From contig NZ_JACHGR010000007.1 in the NCBI RefSeq assembly GCF_014202415.1, positions 124,001-188,000 on the forward strand: a stretch of 64,000 nucleotides of DNA. The letters run 5' to 3'. Positions within the stretch are counted from its first letter, which is position 1. Every line of letters starts with the position of its first letter. Below, piece by piece: positions 35,385 to 45,559 of the stretch. Under the pieces are notes generated by a model. That model was not told where the DNA came from. It searched no databases and was given only the letters and a program-made list of their open reading frames with translations. The DNA comes from Tolumonas osonensis (GTDB lineage Bacteria > Pseudomonadota > Gammaproteobacteria > Enterobacterales > Aeromonadaceae). The position numbers and the translations under genes are program-made.

Positions 35385-36416
35385 TTATCGCTGCGCTTTG
35401 AGCATGCGCAATAGCTGATCCTTCAGATTCGGTGGTGTTCCCTTGATAGTCAGCGTGTCGCTTTCTGCATCGTAGGCAATCCGTTCGCCCAGCAGTTTTT
35501 CATCAAAGCTGATATTTAATCCGCCACCGGAACCCACAAATTTGGTCAGTTTACGCAGTGCCGTAGTCGCAACCGGAAACTCCTCATCCAGATCATACGA
35601 ATCACTGATAAAAGCGTAAAAATCCCCACCATCACTCTGCTTCGGCAAATACTCGGCGACCGATTTAACGGCGATATCCGCCCCCTCTTCGCTTTGCTCT
35701 TTATAGTAATCGGCAATTTGTTTCTTCGTGGCGGCTTTCTCTTCAGACGGCATTTCCACTTGCTGGCAGTATTCATTTACCGCCTGGATCAACAACTGGT
35801 TTTGCAGTTTGACATCGATCCCCTCTGCTGCACCCAGAAAATCCATAAAGAAATCAGAAACCTTACGGCCGATTCTGCCTTTGATGAACGAAATGTAACG
35901 ACGGGAGTCAGGATTGGTCTGATATTCAGTAATATCGATACGCGCAACCAGCTGCATTTTGCTGAGATCGATATATTTTATCTGCGACAGCTCCAGTTGC
36001 TCAGTCAATGTCACACTGGTTTCACAATCCAGCAATCCCAGCAAAATATAATCAACGCCGACAAACTGATATTTACAGAAAATCAGTACTCCCTCATCCG
36101 GATACTGGTAATGATTCAGCTGAGCAAGCAATACGCTTGTCGACTGATGAGTGAAATCAACAAACGCCAGGTTTTTATCCAGATATTGCTGAAATAATTG
36201 CGGGAATGGTGACGGGTTTTCCGGCTGTTCGGTATCAGCCAAAAAACAGGCGTACGACTTATTCCCTTTTTGCTGATAGATGCGGTGAAGTTGCTCCACC
36301 CATTCCTGTACTTCAGCTGTTGGCTGAATCTCCTGCGAACGGGTATCTGCTTTCAGTGCGCCATTATCGCCCTGACGCAGTGAATGAATAATAAGATGTT
36401 CAATAATCAGGCTCAT
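35385..36416 (-). CDS. yejK: nucleoid-associated protein YejK (NdpA)
   Basis: A 343-residue nucleoid protein. Signature segments are LTEYQTNPDSRRYISFIKGRIGRKVSDFFMDFLGAAEG-like (residues about 180-215; written here only in part as FIKGRIGRKVSDFFMDFLG), LRKLTKFVGSGGGLNISFD and the C-terminal IKGTPPNLKDQLLR. The ATG at 36416 (MSLIIEH) aligns with family N-termini; the frame runs 24 codons further upstream without support. Divergent from yejL. Confidence 0.93.
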   Translation of the reverse strand: MSLIIEHLIIHSLRQGDNGALKADTRSQEIQPTAEVQEWVEQLHRIYQQKGNKSYACFLADTEQPENPSPFPQLFQQYLDKNLAFVDFTHQSTSVLLAQLNHYQYPDEGVLIFCKYQFVGVDYILLGLLDCETSVTLTEQLELSQIKYIDLSKMQLVARIDITEYQTNPDSRRYISFIKGRIGRKVSDFFMDFLGAAEGIDVKLQNQLLIQAVNEYCQQVEMPSEEKAATKKQIADYYKEQSEEGADIAVKSVAEYLPKQSDGGDFYAFISDSYDLDEEFPVATTALRKLTKFVGSGGGLNISFDEKLLGERIAYDAESDTLTIKGTPPNLKDQLLRMLKAQR

Positions 36417-36503
36417 AGCTGTAGTCGTATCGTAGTGAAAAAATGCAATGTGGCGTATTATATAGCGTTCATAATCCGACATTTGCAACTTGAGATATAT
36501 TTC

Positions 36504-36737
36504 ATGCCGATCATTTCAAAATACAGCACCGAACAAATCGAATCTTTAATGCAGGACCTGCAGACAGTACTGCAATCACATAATGCATCTGTTGATCTCG
36601 GCTTGCTGGCTTTAGGTAATCTGGCTACTCACATCATCAACAAACAAGTACCGGAAGCACTGCGTGCTGATGTTGCCAGCTCATTTGCCAAAGCATTACA
36701 ACAATCTATTACCGATACCAAAAAGGTAATTCAGTAA
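36504..36737 (+). CDS. yejL: YejL/UPF0352 family protein
   Basis: A 77-residue protein matching YejL: ISKYSTEQIESLMQDL, LGLLALGNLATHIIN and SSFAKALQQSI. Function unknown. The ATG at 36504 gives the family length; the longer frame would overlap yejK on the other strand. One base separates it from yejM. Confidence 0.93.
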   Translation: MPIISKYSTEQIESLMQDLQTVLQSHNASVDLGLLALGNLATHIINKQVPEALRADVASSFAKALQQSITDTKKVIQ

Positions 36738-36738
36738 T

Positions 36739-38619
36739 ATGGCCATCCTGCGACCACAATCCGAAGCTTTCCAACGCGACCAGATCTCGCGCCTTATCAG
36801 CTGGGGACACTGGTTCACTTTTTTTAACATCCTACTGGCACTGGCTATTTCCAGCCGCTACATTCTGGCCAATCCATGGCCGGAAACCCAGTTGGGTGTG
36901 GCTTATCTGATTTTAAGCTGGCTAGGTCATTTCTCATTTGTGGGCTTTATCGCTTATCTGCTGACATTGTTCCCACTCAGTTTTCTGATCACCAATCAGA
37001 GAATGATGCGAAATTGCTCGGTTGTGATCGCAGTTTTAGTTCTTTCAGTATTGCTGCTTGATACGCAGATTTATCATGTTTTCAAGTTTCATATAAACCC
37101 CACCGTCTGGGATTTATTACTCAAGGAAGCTCAATCCAAATCCGAACTGAACTGGAACTTTCTGTTCGTGGTTATTCCTATCCTGTTCGTGCTGGAACTG
37201 GTGATATCGAATTACACCTGGAAAATGCAGTTGCGGCGGCGAAAACGTGCCTGGGGTAAATGGATCAGTGGTGTTCTGGTTTCCTGTTTCCTGCTGACAC
37301 ACCTGACGTATATCATTGCTGATGCCAAGCTGTATGAGCCGATCATTTCGCAGCGATCTAATTTCCCGCTGTCCTATCCGATGACAGCCCGCTCGTTCTT
37401 ATCAAAACATGGCTGGCTGGATCTGGAGCAATACCGTTCTAAAGCAGCACAGGTTGCAGAACTGGAGCACACGAAGCAACGTTTGAAATATCCGTTGCAA
37501 CCATTGCTGGTCACAGAACCGGATGCAAAACTGAATATCCTGCTGGTTGTGGTCAGTGGGTTGCGGGGTGATATGCTGCAACCGGCCGTGATGCCTTTTT
37601 TAAGTGATTTTGCAGGAAAAAATCAGAATTTTACACAACATATTGCCGGAGATAATGCCCATCCCGGTAGTCTGTTCAGTCTCTTTTATGGGCTGCCAGA
37701 GGCTTATCGCAGCAATTTCGATGCTGAAGGGGTTGCGCCTTTATTGATCGATGAACTGCAACGTCAGGACTATGTACTGAGCGCATTCTCCAGCTACGGT
37801 CTGAATCAGGATATTTACCGGAAGGGCATTTTTCACGGCGTCCGGCAGATCAGCCGGCGTAAAAACGAATTATCACCTCATAGTGATCAACAGACATTAA
37901 CCAGCTGGCAAAACTGGCTGATGCGCCAGACCAGTGATCGGCCATGGTTTAGTTATCTGAACATTACCATGCCATCGACCCTGGCTGTTCCAACCGATTA
38001 TCAGGGACCTTTTCAGCCGGAACTGGTGGATAGCAATCCGTTTGCGGCGTTTACACCAGAAAACCACGACCGATTCATTAACCGTTATAAAAACGCAGTC
38101 TATTACAGCGATGAACAGCTCCGGCAGATCATGAGCGTGCTGCAGGAACGCCAATTATCAGAAAAAACCATCGTCATCATTACCTCTGACCGGGGACTGG
38201 AATTTAACGAAACCAACACCAATAGCTGGGGTTCCGGTAGTAATTACTCCACCTATCAGATGTATGTGCCTTTCATCATTAGCTGGCCAGGAAAAATGGC
38301 GCAGCGCTGGGATAAGCTGAGCACGCATTATGATCTTCCACCAACACTGTTACATGATGTGCTGGGTGTGGACAACGAAGATAAATCGTATAGCAGCGGT
38401 AACAATTTATTTGGCAGCCAGTTACATGACTGGTTATTGGTTGGTAACCGGCAACACTATGTGATCTACGAACCAGGAACGATCACCGAGTTCAACCGGC
38501 AGGGCGATTTCAGTATTTACACCAGAAAAAATTATCAGTTACTGGATGACTCCCGTCCAAACATGGCTGTGTTACTGCAGGTCATGAATGAGCTGACCCG
38601 TTTCAAAGATGAACCTTGA
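36739..38619 (+). CDS. yejM: inner-membrane sulfatase-fold protein PbgA/LapC (YejM)
   Basis: A 626-residue protein with five N-terminal membrane segments (about residues 20-200, DUF3413) and a periplasmic sulfatase-like domain (about 250-600: NILLVVVSGLRGDML, DNAHPGSLFSLFYGLPEAY, IVIITSDRGLEFNE). In enterobacteria it senses periplasmic LPS and, through LapB, controls LpxC breakdown. Catalytic Thr/metal residues of true sulfatases appear not all kept, in line with a sensor. It overlaps the next gene by 11 bases. Confidence 0.92.
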   Translation: MAILRPQSEAFQRDQISRLISWGHWFTFFNILLALAISSRYILANPWPETQLGVAYLILSWLGHFSFVGFIAYLLTLFPLSFLITNQRMMRNCSVVIAVLVLSVLLLDTQIYHVFKFHINPTVWDLLLKEAQSKSELNWNFLFVVIPILFVLELVISNYTWKMQLRRRKRAWGKWISGVLVSCFLLTHLTYIIADAKLYEPIISQRSNFPLSYPMTARSFLSKHGWLDLEQYRSKAAQVAELEHTKQRLKYPLQPLLVTEPDAKLNILLVVVSGLRGDMLQPAVMPFLSDFAGKNQNFTQHIAGDNAHPGSLFSLFYGLPEAYRSNFDAEGVAPLLIDELQRQDYVLSAFSSYGLNQDIYRKGIFHGVRQISRRKNELSPHSDQQTLTSWQNWLMRQTSDRPWFSYLNITMPSTLAVPTDYQGPFQPELVDSNPFAAFTPENHDRFINRYKNAVYYSDEQLRQIMSVLQERQLSEKTIVIITSDRGLEFNETNTNSWGSGSNYSTYQMYVPFIISWPGKMAQRWDKLSTHYDLPPTLLHDVLGVDNEDKSYSSGNNLFGSQLHDWLLVGNRQHYVIYEPGTITEFNRQGDFSIYTRKNYQLLDDSRPNMAVLLQVMNELTRFKDEP

Positions 38620-39370
38620 CCAATTACGCTTCCCGGATAATCTGCAAACATTATCCGGGACCCCAGTCATATTATGTAATTTGACCATGTCGGATGTCCT
38701 GCTTCCGGCAGGCTGGTTATCAGAAACCGAATCCGACCGGTTACATAACATTTCCTCTCCCGAACAGGCTTATCTCTATCAGTTAAGCCGCTGTATTCTG
38801 CGGGCTGTGCTCGGACACTTTATTGGCATATCACCAGAAGCCGTGACCTTTGAAGTTCAGCCACATGGAAAACTGCAGCTGTCCGGAAATCAATTTCAAT
38901 TCAATATCAGCCACAGCCAGCACTGGCTGGCCATTGCCGTTTCCGGTTCACCGGTTGGTATTGATATTGAATACAGTGAAGTTCATACCCGACAACGTTC
39001 ATGGCTGTCCATCGCCAGAAGATTTTTCACAGAAGAGGAGTATCTGCATCTGAATGCACTACCCGCCTCAGATGTTCACACTGCATTTACCCGGTTCTGG
39101 ACACAAAAAGAAGCCGTACTGAAAGCGCATGGCAACGGTTTAAATGCCGGTTTGCATAAACTAGATCTGCTGTCGCAACAGCATTCGCTCGATCAGCAAA
39201 CTTACTGGCTGGAATATGGTGAGCCTGTTCCGCAAGTGCAGTGTGCCATCAGTACACAAAACCACCGTCAAGAACCGGTAATTTATTATATTCTGAATGA
39301 ACAGCTTGAAATTCATCCCCTGCAGCCTCCATATATATCTCATCTTTGTCTGAAGCCGGATTCATTATGA
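38609..39370 (+). CDS. 4'-phosphopantetheinyl transferase (Sfp/Gsp type)
   Basis: A 253-residue enzyme that attaches phosphopantetheine to carrier proteins. Motifs: FNISHSQHWLAIAVSGSPVGIDIEY (residues about 97-121) with the magnesium-binding Asp in GIDIEY, and FTRFWTQKEAVLKAHGNGL. No polyketide, NRPS or aryl polyene genes are in the window, so its carrier protein is elsewhere. It is wedged between yejM and the CnoX-like gene with overlaps on both sides (11 and 4 bases), so it is co-translated with them. Confidence 0.88.
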   Translation: MNLDQLRFPDNLQTLSGTPVILCNLTMSDVLLPAGWLSETESDRLHNISSPEQAYLYQLSRCILRAVLGHFIGISPEAVTFEVQPHGKLQLSGNQFQFNISHSQHWLAIAVSGSPVGIDIEYSEVHTRQRSWLSIARRFFTEEEYLHLNALPASDVHTAFTRFWTQKEAVLKAHGNGLNAGLHKLDLLSQQHSLDQQTYWLEYGEPVPQVQCAISTQNHRQEPVIYYILNEQLEIHPLQPPYISHLCLKPDSL

Positions 39371-40209
39371 TTGTTACTATCACTCCGCAAAATTTTCATA
39401 CCGAGTTACTCGAAGCGTCCCGGCAAAAAACGATTGCCGTATTCTTTTATGCCGATCAACTCCCTGAATGCCGGCCTGTAGGACAGCAGCTGGAGCAATT
39501 GATTGGCCCGGCAAATACCAGTATTACATTGGCAACAGTAGATGTAGCAGATCCACAGTTGCAATCACTCGCAATTCAGCTTGGACTGCAGGCATTACCT
39601 GCTATCGTGATCTTTAAGAATGGCCAGCCTGTTGACGCACTGATGGGGCCACAGGAACCATCTGCGGTAGAAAATCTGCTGATTAAATATTTGCCAAAAG
39701 AAGAAGACGTCCTTTTTGCAGAAGGACAACAGTTACTGGAACAAGGTGATGCCGGCGCAGCTTACGCTGTATTGCTGAAAGCACAACAACTTGCGCCTCA
39801 ACGTTATGAAATACAAGTGGCTTTAGCTGATGCCTGCGTTAAATCTGCCCGTCTGGATGAGGCGGAAGCATTACTGAATGCAGTTCCTAATGTCTATCAG
39901 GATTCTGCCTACCAGCAGGTCAAATCGGCACTTGATCTGGCTCAGCAGGCATCAGATAGCCCTGAAATCCGGGCGCTGGAAAATCAGTTAGCCGCTGAAC
40001 CGGACAATAAACAACTGCAGCAGGATCTGGCCATTCAATACAGCCAGGCTGGCCGTAAACAGGAAGCGCTGGATATGTTGTTTGCAATCCTGAGTAAAGA
40101 TCTGAATTTTGGTGATGCCAGAAAAACCTATCAGGATATTCTGGCTACGATGGGGGCAGACCCACTGGTATCAAAATACCGGAAAAAACTGTACACCCTG
40201 CTGTATTGA
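39367..40209 (+). CDS. cnoX: CnoX-like chaperedoxin (thioredoxin fold plus TPR)
   Basis: A 280-residue protein with a thioredoxin-like domain (1-110) and TPR-like helices (115-280), ending ASK/VSKYRKKLYTLLY as in E. coli YbbN/CnoX. CnoX holds unfolding proteins during hypochlorite stress and guards a Cys of client proteins. The CXXC is reduced to a single Cys (LPEC, about residue 36), like the SQHC of E. coli, so it is not a classic thioredoxin. The ATG at 39367 overlaps the previous stop (ATGA). Confidence 0.88.
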   Translation: MIVTITPQNFHTELLEASRQKTIAVFFYADQLPECRPVGQQLEQLIGPANTSITLATVDVADPQLQSLAIQLGLQALPAIVIFKNGQPVDALMGPQEPSAVENLLIKYLPKEEDVLFAEGQQLLEQGDAGAAYAVLLKAQQLAPQRYEIQVALADACVKSARLDEAEALLNAVPNVYQDSAYQQVKSALDLAQQASDSPEIRALENQLAAEPDNKQLQQDLAIQYSQAGRKQEALDMLFAILSKDLNFGDARKTYQDILATMGADPLVSKYRKKLYTLLY

Positions 40210-40223
40210 TGAATCGTCAAAAA

Positions 40224-40255
40224 GAAAATGGCCGAGTGTAAAACTGGCCATTTTC
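40224..40255. terminator. Convergent terminator cnoX/perM
   Basis: Perfect GAAAATGGCC/GGCCATTTTC stem with a 12-base loop; A run on one side and T run on the other make it work in both directions. Confidence 0.8.
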
Positions 40256-40277
40256 ATATTTAAATGATTCTCGGGTA

Positions 40278-41354
40278 TCAATAAGAACCGATCGACGTAC
40301 TCTCTCTGGAACTTCCCGGCCATGAATTAATAACTACTTTAACCAGTGTTGCCAGAGGAATAGCAAAAAAAACGCCCCAGAAGCCCCATAATCCCCCAAA
40401 TACAAGTACGGCCAGAATGATGGCTATCGGATGCAGATTCATGGCCTCCGAAAACAGTAATGGTGTCAGCACGTTACCATCCAGAACCTGAATAATAATA
40501 TACGCGCCTAATACATAGAGTGTTTCCGGTCTGATACCCCATTGAAAAAGAGCAACCACAATAACTGGAATAGTTACAGCGAATGCGCCAACGTAAGGAA
40601 TTAATACAGAAAATCCAACCAGAACTCCCAATAACAACGTGTAATTCAATCCCATCAAAGCAAAAACAATATAGCTGACTGAACCTACAATCAGGATATG
40701 AATGACTTTCCCCCTGATGTAGTTCGAAATCTGTTCATTCATCTCCAGCCATACACGGTTTACCAATGTGCGGTTATCCGGTAAAAAACGCTTCATAGTG
40801 ATTAGTAAGTGTTCTTTATCCTTCAACATAAAAAATATCAGTATGGGTACCAATACCGTATACACAACAATCACCGCCAGATTCATCAGTGATGAAAAAG
40901 AAACTGAAACCAGCACTGCACTGTTATTCAGGATGCGTTCCTGCATCAACGCAATAAGACTTTCAATAAGCGTTATATCAACCAGTTCAGGATACCGCTC
41001 CGGCAACTCCTTCATCAGATTTGTAGCATGAGAAAGCATTGCAGGTGCTTCTTTTATAAGTGTGATTCCTTGCCGAAATACTACCGGCAGAATACCGATG
41101 CCGATTAACAGCATAACGCCTATAAAAAATAACATAACGATAGTGGTTGAAATATTTCGTCCCAGACCAATTCTCAGCAACCGCTGAATAAACCACTCCA
41201 GCAGATAAGCGATCACCATGGCAACCAGCACTGGAGCCAGAATATCGTTATAGAAATAGATGACGGCAAAACCGCCAATTAAGAGCCAGAATAACGTTAC
41301 TGCGTTTGGATCTGAAAATCGCCGCCGGTACCAGTTTAATAAAACTTCTAACAT
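40278..41354 (-). CDS. perM: AI-2E family transporter PerM
   Basis: A 358-residue membrane protein with about eight membrane segments. It is close to E. coli PerM: LEVLLNWYRRRFSDP at the N-terminus, MLKDKEHLL, LGVLVGFSVLIPYVGAFAVTIPV and FGGLWGFWGVFFAIPLATL. The substrate is unproved. The ATG at 41354 matches the family; the longer frame would run into bepA. Divergent from bepA, as in E. coli. Confidence 0.92.
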   Translation of the reverse strand: MLEVLLNWYRRRFSDPNAVTLFWLLIGGFAVIYFYNDILAPVLVAMVIAYLLEWFIQRLLRIGLGRNISTTIVMLFFIGVMLLIGIGILPVVFRQGITLIKEAPAMLSHATNLMKELPERYPELVDITLIESLIALMQERILNNSAVLVSVSFSSLMNLAVIVVYTVLVPILIFFMLKDKEHLLITMKRFLPDNRTLVNRVWLEMNEQISNYIRGKVIHILIVGSVSYIVFALMGLNYTLLLGVLVGFSVLIPYVGAFAVTIPVIVVALFQWGIRPETLYVLGAYIIIQVLDGNVLTPLLFSEAMNLHPIAIILAVLVFGGLWGFWGVFFAIPLATLVKVVINSWPGSSRESTSIGSY

Positions 41355-41457
41355 CCTGCCGATCCCATGAAATTCGTCGTACAATTGCCTAGTGTAATCG
41401 CTTATGACGCACTTTTGGCATGTCAAAACAGATAATTATCAAAGAAAGGGGAATGTT

Positions 41458-42921
41458 GTGCTTTATTGCTATCTGAAAAAATCCCTGCTGTGCCTGGGTA
41501 CCGCTTGTTACCTTGCTTTTTCTTCTGTGGCGCAGGCCGATTCTCAGTTGCCAGATATTGGTACCGCCGGCGTTTCCGCGTTATCTGTTGAACAGGAAAT
41601 TTTATACGGAAAAGCGTTCATGCGTTTTGCCAGAGGCAGTTTACCAATAATAGATGACCCGGTTCTGGATGAATACATTAGCGATTTAGGACTCAAAATG
41701 GTTAGTCAGGCCAATGATGTCCGTTTTCCTTTTACGTTTTTTCTGGTGAAAGATGATTCTATCAATGCGGCCGCATTCCTTGGAGGCAGAATTAAAGTAC
41801 ATAGTGGCTTGTTTTTACATGCAGAAACAGAAAGTGAACTTGCCGGTGTATTAGCACATGAAATAAGTCATGTAACGCAACGTCATATCGCCCGTTATAT
41901 GGAAGATCAGGCGAAAAGCACCCCGCTTTCGGTCGCAGGTCTGATAGGCTCTATCGCTTTAGCCATGCTGAATCCGACGGCAGGCGCCGCTGCGATTAAT
42001 ACCACCATGGGATTAACGATGCAGAACTCCATCAACTTCACTCGTGATAATGAGTATGAAGCCGATCGGATCGGCATAGCACTGCTTGCAAATTCCGGTT
42101 TTGAACCCGGCGGGATGATGACTTTTTTCCAGAAGCTGGCCGCAGAAAACCGTTATTCATCTAAATTACCAGAAATGTTACTGACGCATCCAATCACCGA
42201 AAAACGGATTGCAGAAGCCAGAAACCGGGCTGATAGTTACAGAACACCTTACCGGGATTCCAGTCTGGATTTTTATCTGGCCAAAGCCCGAATCCAGGCA
42301 ATGTACACCCGTCAAAGTCCAGACAGTCTGCAGGCCTATTTCGAACAAAATATTAAAAAGAATCACCCGGATTCTTCCGCATGGCTTGCTGCTCAATACG
42401 GTAAGGCACTGACTTTGATGAAATTAAACCGGACAACAGAGGCTGGCGACACATTAAAAATGTTAGCGAAAAAGCTGCCGGACAATCTGTTTTTTCAGGA
42501 TTCTCTTACCGATCAGGAAATCGATGTGCAGCAATACAATGAAGCGATTTCTCGCTTGGAACAACGAAGCCGGAATATGCCGGACAACCCTGTCATTATC
42601 ATGAATCTGGCGAATGTTTATCTGAAAGCCAATCAGGCTGATGCATCCATACGCCTGCTAGATCAATATACCCGTAATAATCCTGAGTCTTCCGTGGCAT
42701 GGCAGCTACTGGCTGAAGGTTATCAGCAAACAGCTAATCAGGCTGGTTTTCATCAGGCACAGGCTGAATATCTGGCTTTACGCGGCAATATAGATCAGGC
42801 GACTGATCAACTTCATATGGCCCGGGCAAATACCGCAGATAGTTTAAGTCAGGCGCGAATTGATGCGCGCATTGCTGAACTGGAAGAACAGAAAAAAGTG
42901 GATGATAGTCTGAAACGTTAA
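41458..42921 (+). CDS. bepA: periplasmic metalloprotease/chaperone BepA
   Basis: A 487-residue exported protein (signal peptide to about residue 29, SVAQA). The M48 domain has the zinc site HEISHVTQRH with the downstream Glu in DNEYEADRIG; TPR repeats follow from about 300. BepA helps assemble LptD and degrades it when assembly fails. The GTG at 41458 with AAAGGGGA before it yields exactly the E. coli length; the frame extends upstream but would lengthen the signal peptide. Confidence 0.94.
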   Translation: MLYCYLKKSLLCLGTACYLAFSSVAQADSQLPDIGTAGVSALSVEQEILYGKAFMRFARGSLPIIDDPVLDEYISDLGLKMVSQANDVRFPFTFFLVKDDSINAAAFLGGRIKVHSGLFLHAETESELAGVLAHEISHVTQRHIARYMEDQAKSTPLSVAGLIGSIALAMLNPTAGAAAINTTMGLTMQNSINFTRDNEYEADRIGIALLANSGFEPGGMMTFFQKLAAENRYSSKLPEMLLTHPITEKRIAEARNRADSYRTPYRDSSLDFYLAKARIQAMYTRQSPDSLQAYFEQNIKKNHPDSSAWLAAQYGKALTLMKLNRTTEAGDTLKMLAKKLPDNLFFQDSLTDQEIDVQQYNEAISRLEQRSRNMPDNPVIIMNLANVYLKANQADASIRLLDQYTRNNPESSVAWQLLAEGYQQTANQAGFHQAQAEYLALRGNIDQATDQLHMARANTADSLSQARIDARIAELEEQKKVDDSLKR

Positions 42922-43622
42922 AGCTCCAGAACTTCCTTGATAAAGGGAATAGTCAGTTTACGCTGGGCATGTAATGAAGCTGTGTCCAGCGTATCCAGTG
43001 TTTGTAACAACATCCGCATATCACGGGACAGACGACTTAACAGAAAACGTCCGACATCAACCGGCAACTTGAAGCCTCGCAATGCAGCCCGTAACTGCAG
43101 CGCGCCCAGTTTGCCTTCATCATCCAGCTCATGCAACTGGAATGACACTCCCCAGTCAAGACGCGACGCCAGATCCGGTAAGCACAGACCCAGTTTACGG
43201 GGCGCAGTACTGGCCGATATGATCAACGATCCGCGGCTGGTCTCTTTCCAGCGGTTAAACAGGTTAAAAAGCGACTCTTCCCACACGCGGTTACCCGCAA
43301 CCGCATCCAGATTATCAAGACATAGCAACGGCATCCGATCCATGCCCTCCAGAATATCCGGAGAATACTGCTCATGCCGGTCAAGCGGGATATAGACTGC
43401 GGAATCACCATTCCCATTAATTTCTGCACAGGTTGCATGCAGCAGATGAGAACGTCCGGATCCCCGGCATCCCCAGAAATAAATTAATGGTACACCTTCT
43501 CCAATCGCCGCATTTTTCAGCGTCGTGATCAACTGGGCATTACTGCCAGGATAAAAACTGGCAAATGTTTCATCATCAGGTAGTTGAACGGCCAGAGAAA
43601 GTTGAGTTGATTGCAGCATCAT
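42918..43622 (-). CDS. hda: DnaA regulatory inactivator Hda
   Basis: A 234-residue AAA+ protein that, with the beta clamp, stimulates ATP hydrolysis by DnaA after initiation. The clamp-binding motif QLSLAV is at residues 7-12; the ATPase has GCRGSGRSHLLHA (Walker A), LLCLDNLDAV (Walker B) and sensor region ISASTAPRKL. It overlaps the bepA stop by four bases in convergent orientation. Confidence 0.94.
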   Translation of the reverse strand: MMLQSTQLSLAVQLPDDETFASFYPGSNAQLITTLKNAAIGEGVPLIYFWGCRGSGRSHLLHATCAEINGNGDSAVYIPLDRHEQYSPDILEGMDRMPLLCLDNLDAVAGNRVWEESLFNLFNRWKETSRGSLIISASTAPRKLGLCLPDLASRLDWGVSFQLHELDDEGKLGALQLRAALRGFKLPVDVGRFLLSRLSRDMRMLLQTLDTLDTASLHAQRKLTIPFIKEVLEL

Positions 43623-43726
43623 GATCGCCGGTTACTGGAACTTATGGGGGAAAATTCTGATTCAGCCATTTTTTCGCTGAAGCCTGAGATGGCAGAACCA
43701 TCCCAGACTCTGGAGTAACCAAATAA

Positions 43727-44353
43727 CTATTTGGTACCGAAAATTTTATCGCCGGCATCACCCAGACCAGGAATGATGTAGCCCTTCTCGTTCAGCCCCT
43801 GATCAATTGATGCGCAGTACACTTCAACATCATCATGTGCAGCCTGCAGCGCAGCCAGACCTTCCGGCGCAGCTACCAGCACAATTACTTTGATCTGTTT
43901 GCAACCCTTTTGTTTCAACAGATCGATAGTGGCAATCATCGAACCGCCAGTTGCCAGCATCGGATCAACAATCAGCGCCAGACGTTCATCAATGTTGCTG
44001 ACAATTTTCTGGAAATATGGGACCGGCTGGAGTGTTTCTTCATCGCGGTAAATACCCACTACACTCACACGTGCACTAGGCATGTGTTCCAGCACCCCAT
44101 CCATCATGCCTAAACCGGCACGCAGAATTGGTACTACAGTGACCTTTTTCCCTTTGATCTGATCCACTTCTACCGGACCATTCCAACCATCAATGGTTAC
44201 CTTTTCAGTTTCAAAATCAGAGGTCGCTTCGTATGTCAGCAGGCTGCCAACTTCTTTGGCTAATTCACGAAACCGCTTGGTGCTGATATCAGCTTCGCGC
44301 ATCAGACCCAGTTTATGTTTCACCAGCGGGTGTTTCACCTCGATGACCTTCAT
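43727..44353 (-). CDS. upp: uracil phosphoribosyltransferase
   Basis: A 208-residue pyrimidine salvage enzyme, UMP from uracil and PRPP. It has [29 protein letters not shown], the PRPP loop [14 protein letters not shown] and [13 protein letters not shown]. The ATG at 44353 has GGAGG six bases before it. Divergent from purMN as in E. coli; uraA, which usually follows upp, is absent and hda comes next. Confidence 0.95.
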   Translation of the reverse strand: MKVIEVKHPLVKHKLGLMREADISTKRFRELAKEVGSLLTYEATSDFETEKVTIDGWNGPVEVDQIKGKKVTVVPILRAGLGMMDGVLEHMPSARVSVVGIYRDEETLQPVPYFQKIVSNIDERLALIVDPMLATGGSMIATIDLLKQKGCKQIKVIVLVAAPEGLAALQAAHDDVEVYCASIDQGLNEKGYIIPGLGDAGDKIFGTK

Positions 44354-44463
44354 TATGACCTCCGTAAATTCATTATCCGGAGAAGATTTTATCATCCGGT
44401 TATCCTGAAAATGAATGTTTTCTGCTACAAACCACAGGTTTTCTTTTTCTCTGCGTTTGTGAC

Positions 44464-44472
44464 TGCTAGAAT
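44464..44472 (+). promoter_or_regulatory. Possible extended -10 of purMN
   Basis: TGC-TAGAAT, about 50 bases upstream of purM. No convincing -35 and no PurR box that I would accept. Confidence 0.35.
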
Positions 44473-44521
44473 AGAGACTGTTTAATCTCCCCCTTAACAG
44501 CGATTACGACAAGGATCTATC

Positions 44522-45559
44522 GTGACTGACAAGACTTCACTGAGCTACAAGGACGCTGGCGTTGATATCGATGCAGGTAATGCCCTGGTTGAACGTATCA
44601 AAGGAGTAGCCAAGCGCACTCGCCGTCCTGAAGTAATGGGCGGACTAGGTGGTTTTGGTGCTCTGTGCCGTATTCCGGCTGGCTATCGCGAGCCTATTCT
44701 GGTTTCTGGAACTGATGGTGTTGGCACCAAATTACGTCTGGCGATCGATCTGAAAAAGCACGATACCGTGGGTATCGATCTGGTTGCAATGTGCGTGAAC
44801 GATTTGATCGTTCAGGGTGCAGAACCATTGTTCTTCCTGGATTACTACGCAACCGGTAAATTGGATGTAGATACAGCGGCAGCAGTAGTTACTGGTATTG
44901 GTGCAGGTTGTGAGCAATCTAACTGTGCATTAGTCGGTGGTGAAACTGCTGAAATGCCAGGCATGTACGAAGGCGAAGACTATGACATGGCCGGCTTCTG
45001 CGTGGGTGTGGTTGAAGCATCTGAAATCATTGATGGCTCTAAAGTAGCTGCGGGTGATGCACTGATTGCTCTGGCCTCTTCCGGCCCGCACTCAAACGGT
45101 TTCTCTCTGATCCGTAAAATCCTGGAAGTCAGCAAAGCTGACGTACAACAGCCACTGGGTGACACTACTCTGGCTAACGCGCTGCTGGCACCAACCCGCA
45201 TCTATGTGAAACCAGTCCTGAAACTGCTGAAAAACTGTGAAGTTCATGCACTGTCCCACATCACTGGCGGCGGTTTCTGGGAAAACATCCCGCGTGTACT
45301 GCCAGAAAACACCAAAGCAGTGATTGACGGCTCCAGCTGGCAATGGCCAGAAGTATTCAATTGGCTGCAGAAGAGTGGCAATGTTGAAACGTATGAAATG
45401 TACCGTACCTTCAACTGTGGCGTTGGCATGATCATCGCGCTGCCTCAGGATCAGGTTGATGCTGCACTGGCTCTGCTGAAAGCGGAAGGTGAAAATGCAT
45501 GGCTGATTGGTCGCATTGAAACAGCCGCTGCCGGTGAAAAACAGGTAGAAATCAACTAA
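44522..45559 (+). CDS. purM: phosphoribosylformylglycinamidine cyclo-ligase (AIR synthetase)
   Basis: A 345-residue enzyme of purine synthesis, step five. It has [50 protein letters not shown] and [15 protein letters not shown]. It starts with GTG or ATG at 44522 (the base is GTG), GGATC upstream. The stop overlaps the purN start in TAATG. Confidence 0.97.
   Translation: MTDKTSLSYKDAGVDIDAGNALVERIKGVAKRTRRPEVMGGLGGFGALCRIPAGYREPILVSGTDGVGTKLRLAIDLKKHDTVGIDLVAMCVNDLIVQGAEPLFFLDYYATGKLDVDTAAAVVTGIGAGCEQSNCALVGGETAEMPGMYEGEDYDMAGFCVGVVEASEIIDGSKVAAGDALIALASSGPHSNGFSLIRKILEVSKADVQQPLGDTTLANALLAPTRIYVKPVLKLLKNCEVHALSHITGGGFWENIPRVLPENTKAVIDGSSWQWPEVFNWLQKSGNVETYEMYRTFNCGVGMIIALPQDQVDAALALLKAEGENAWLIGRIETAAAGEKQVEIN

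Noticed and set aside
41404-41457. Upstream ATG for bepA
   Set aside because: It would put 18 residues before the signal peptide and overlap the perM start; GTG at 41458 has the better ribosome site.
44430-44470. PurR box upstream of purMN
   Set aside because: TGCGTTTGTG recalls half of the box, but the other half does not match.
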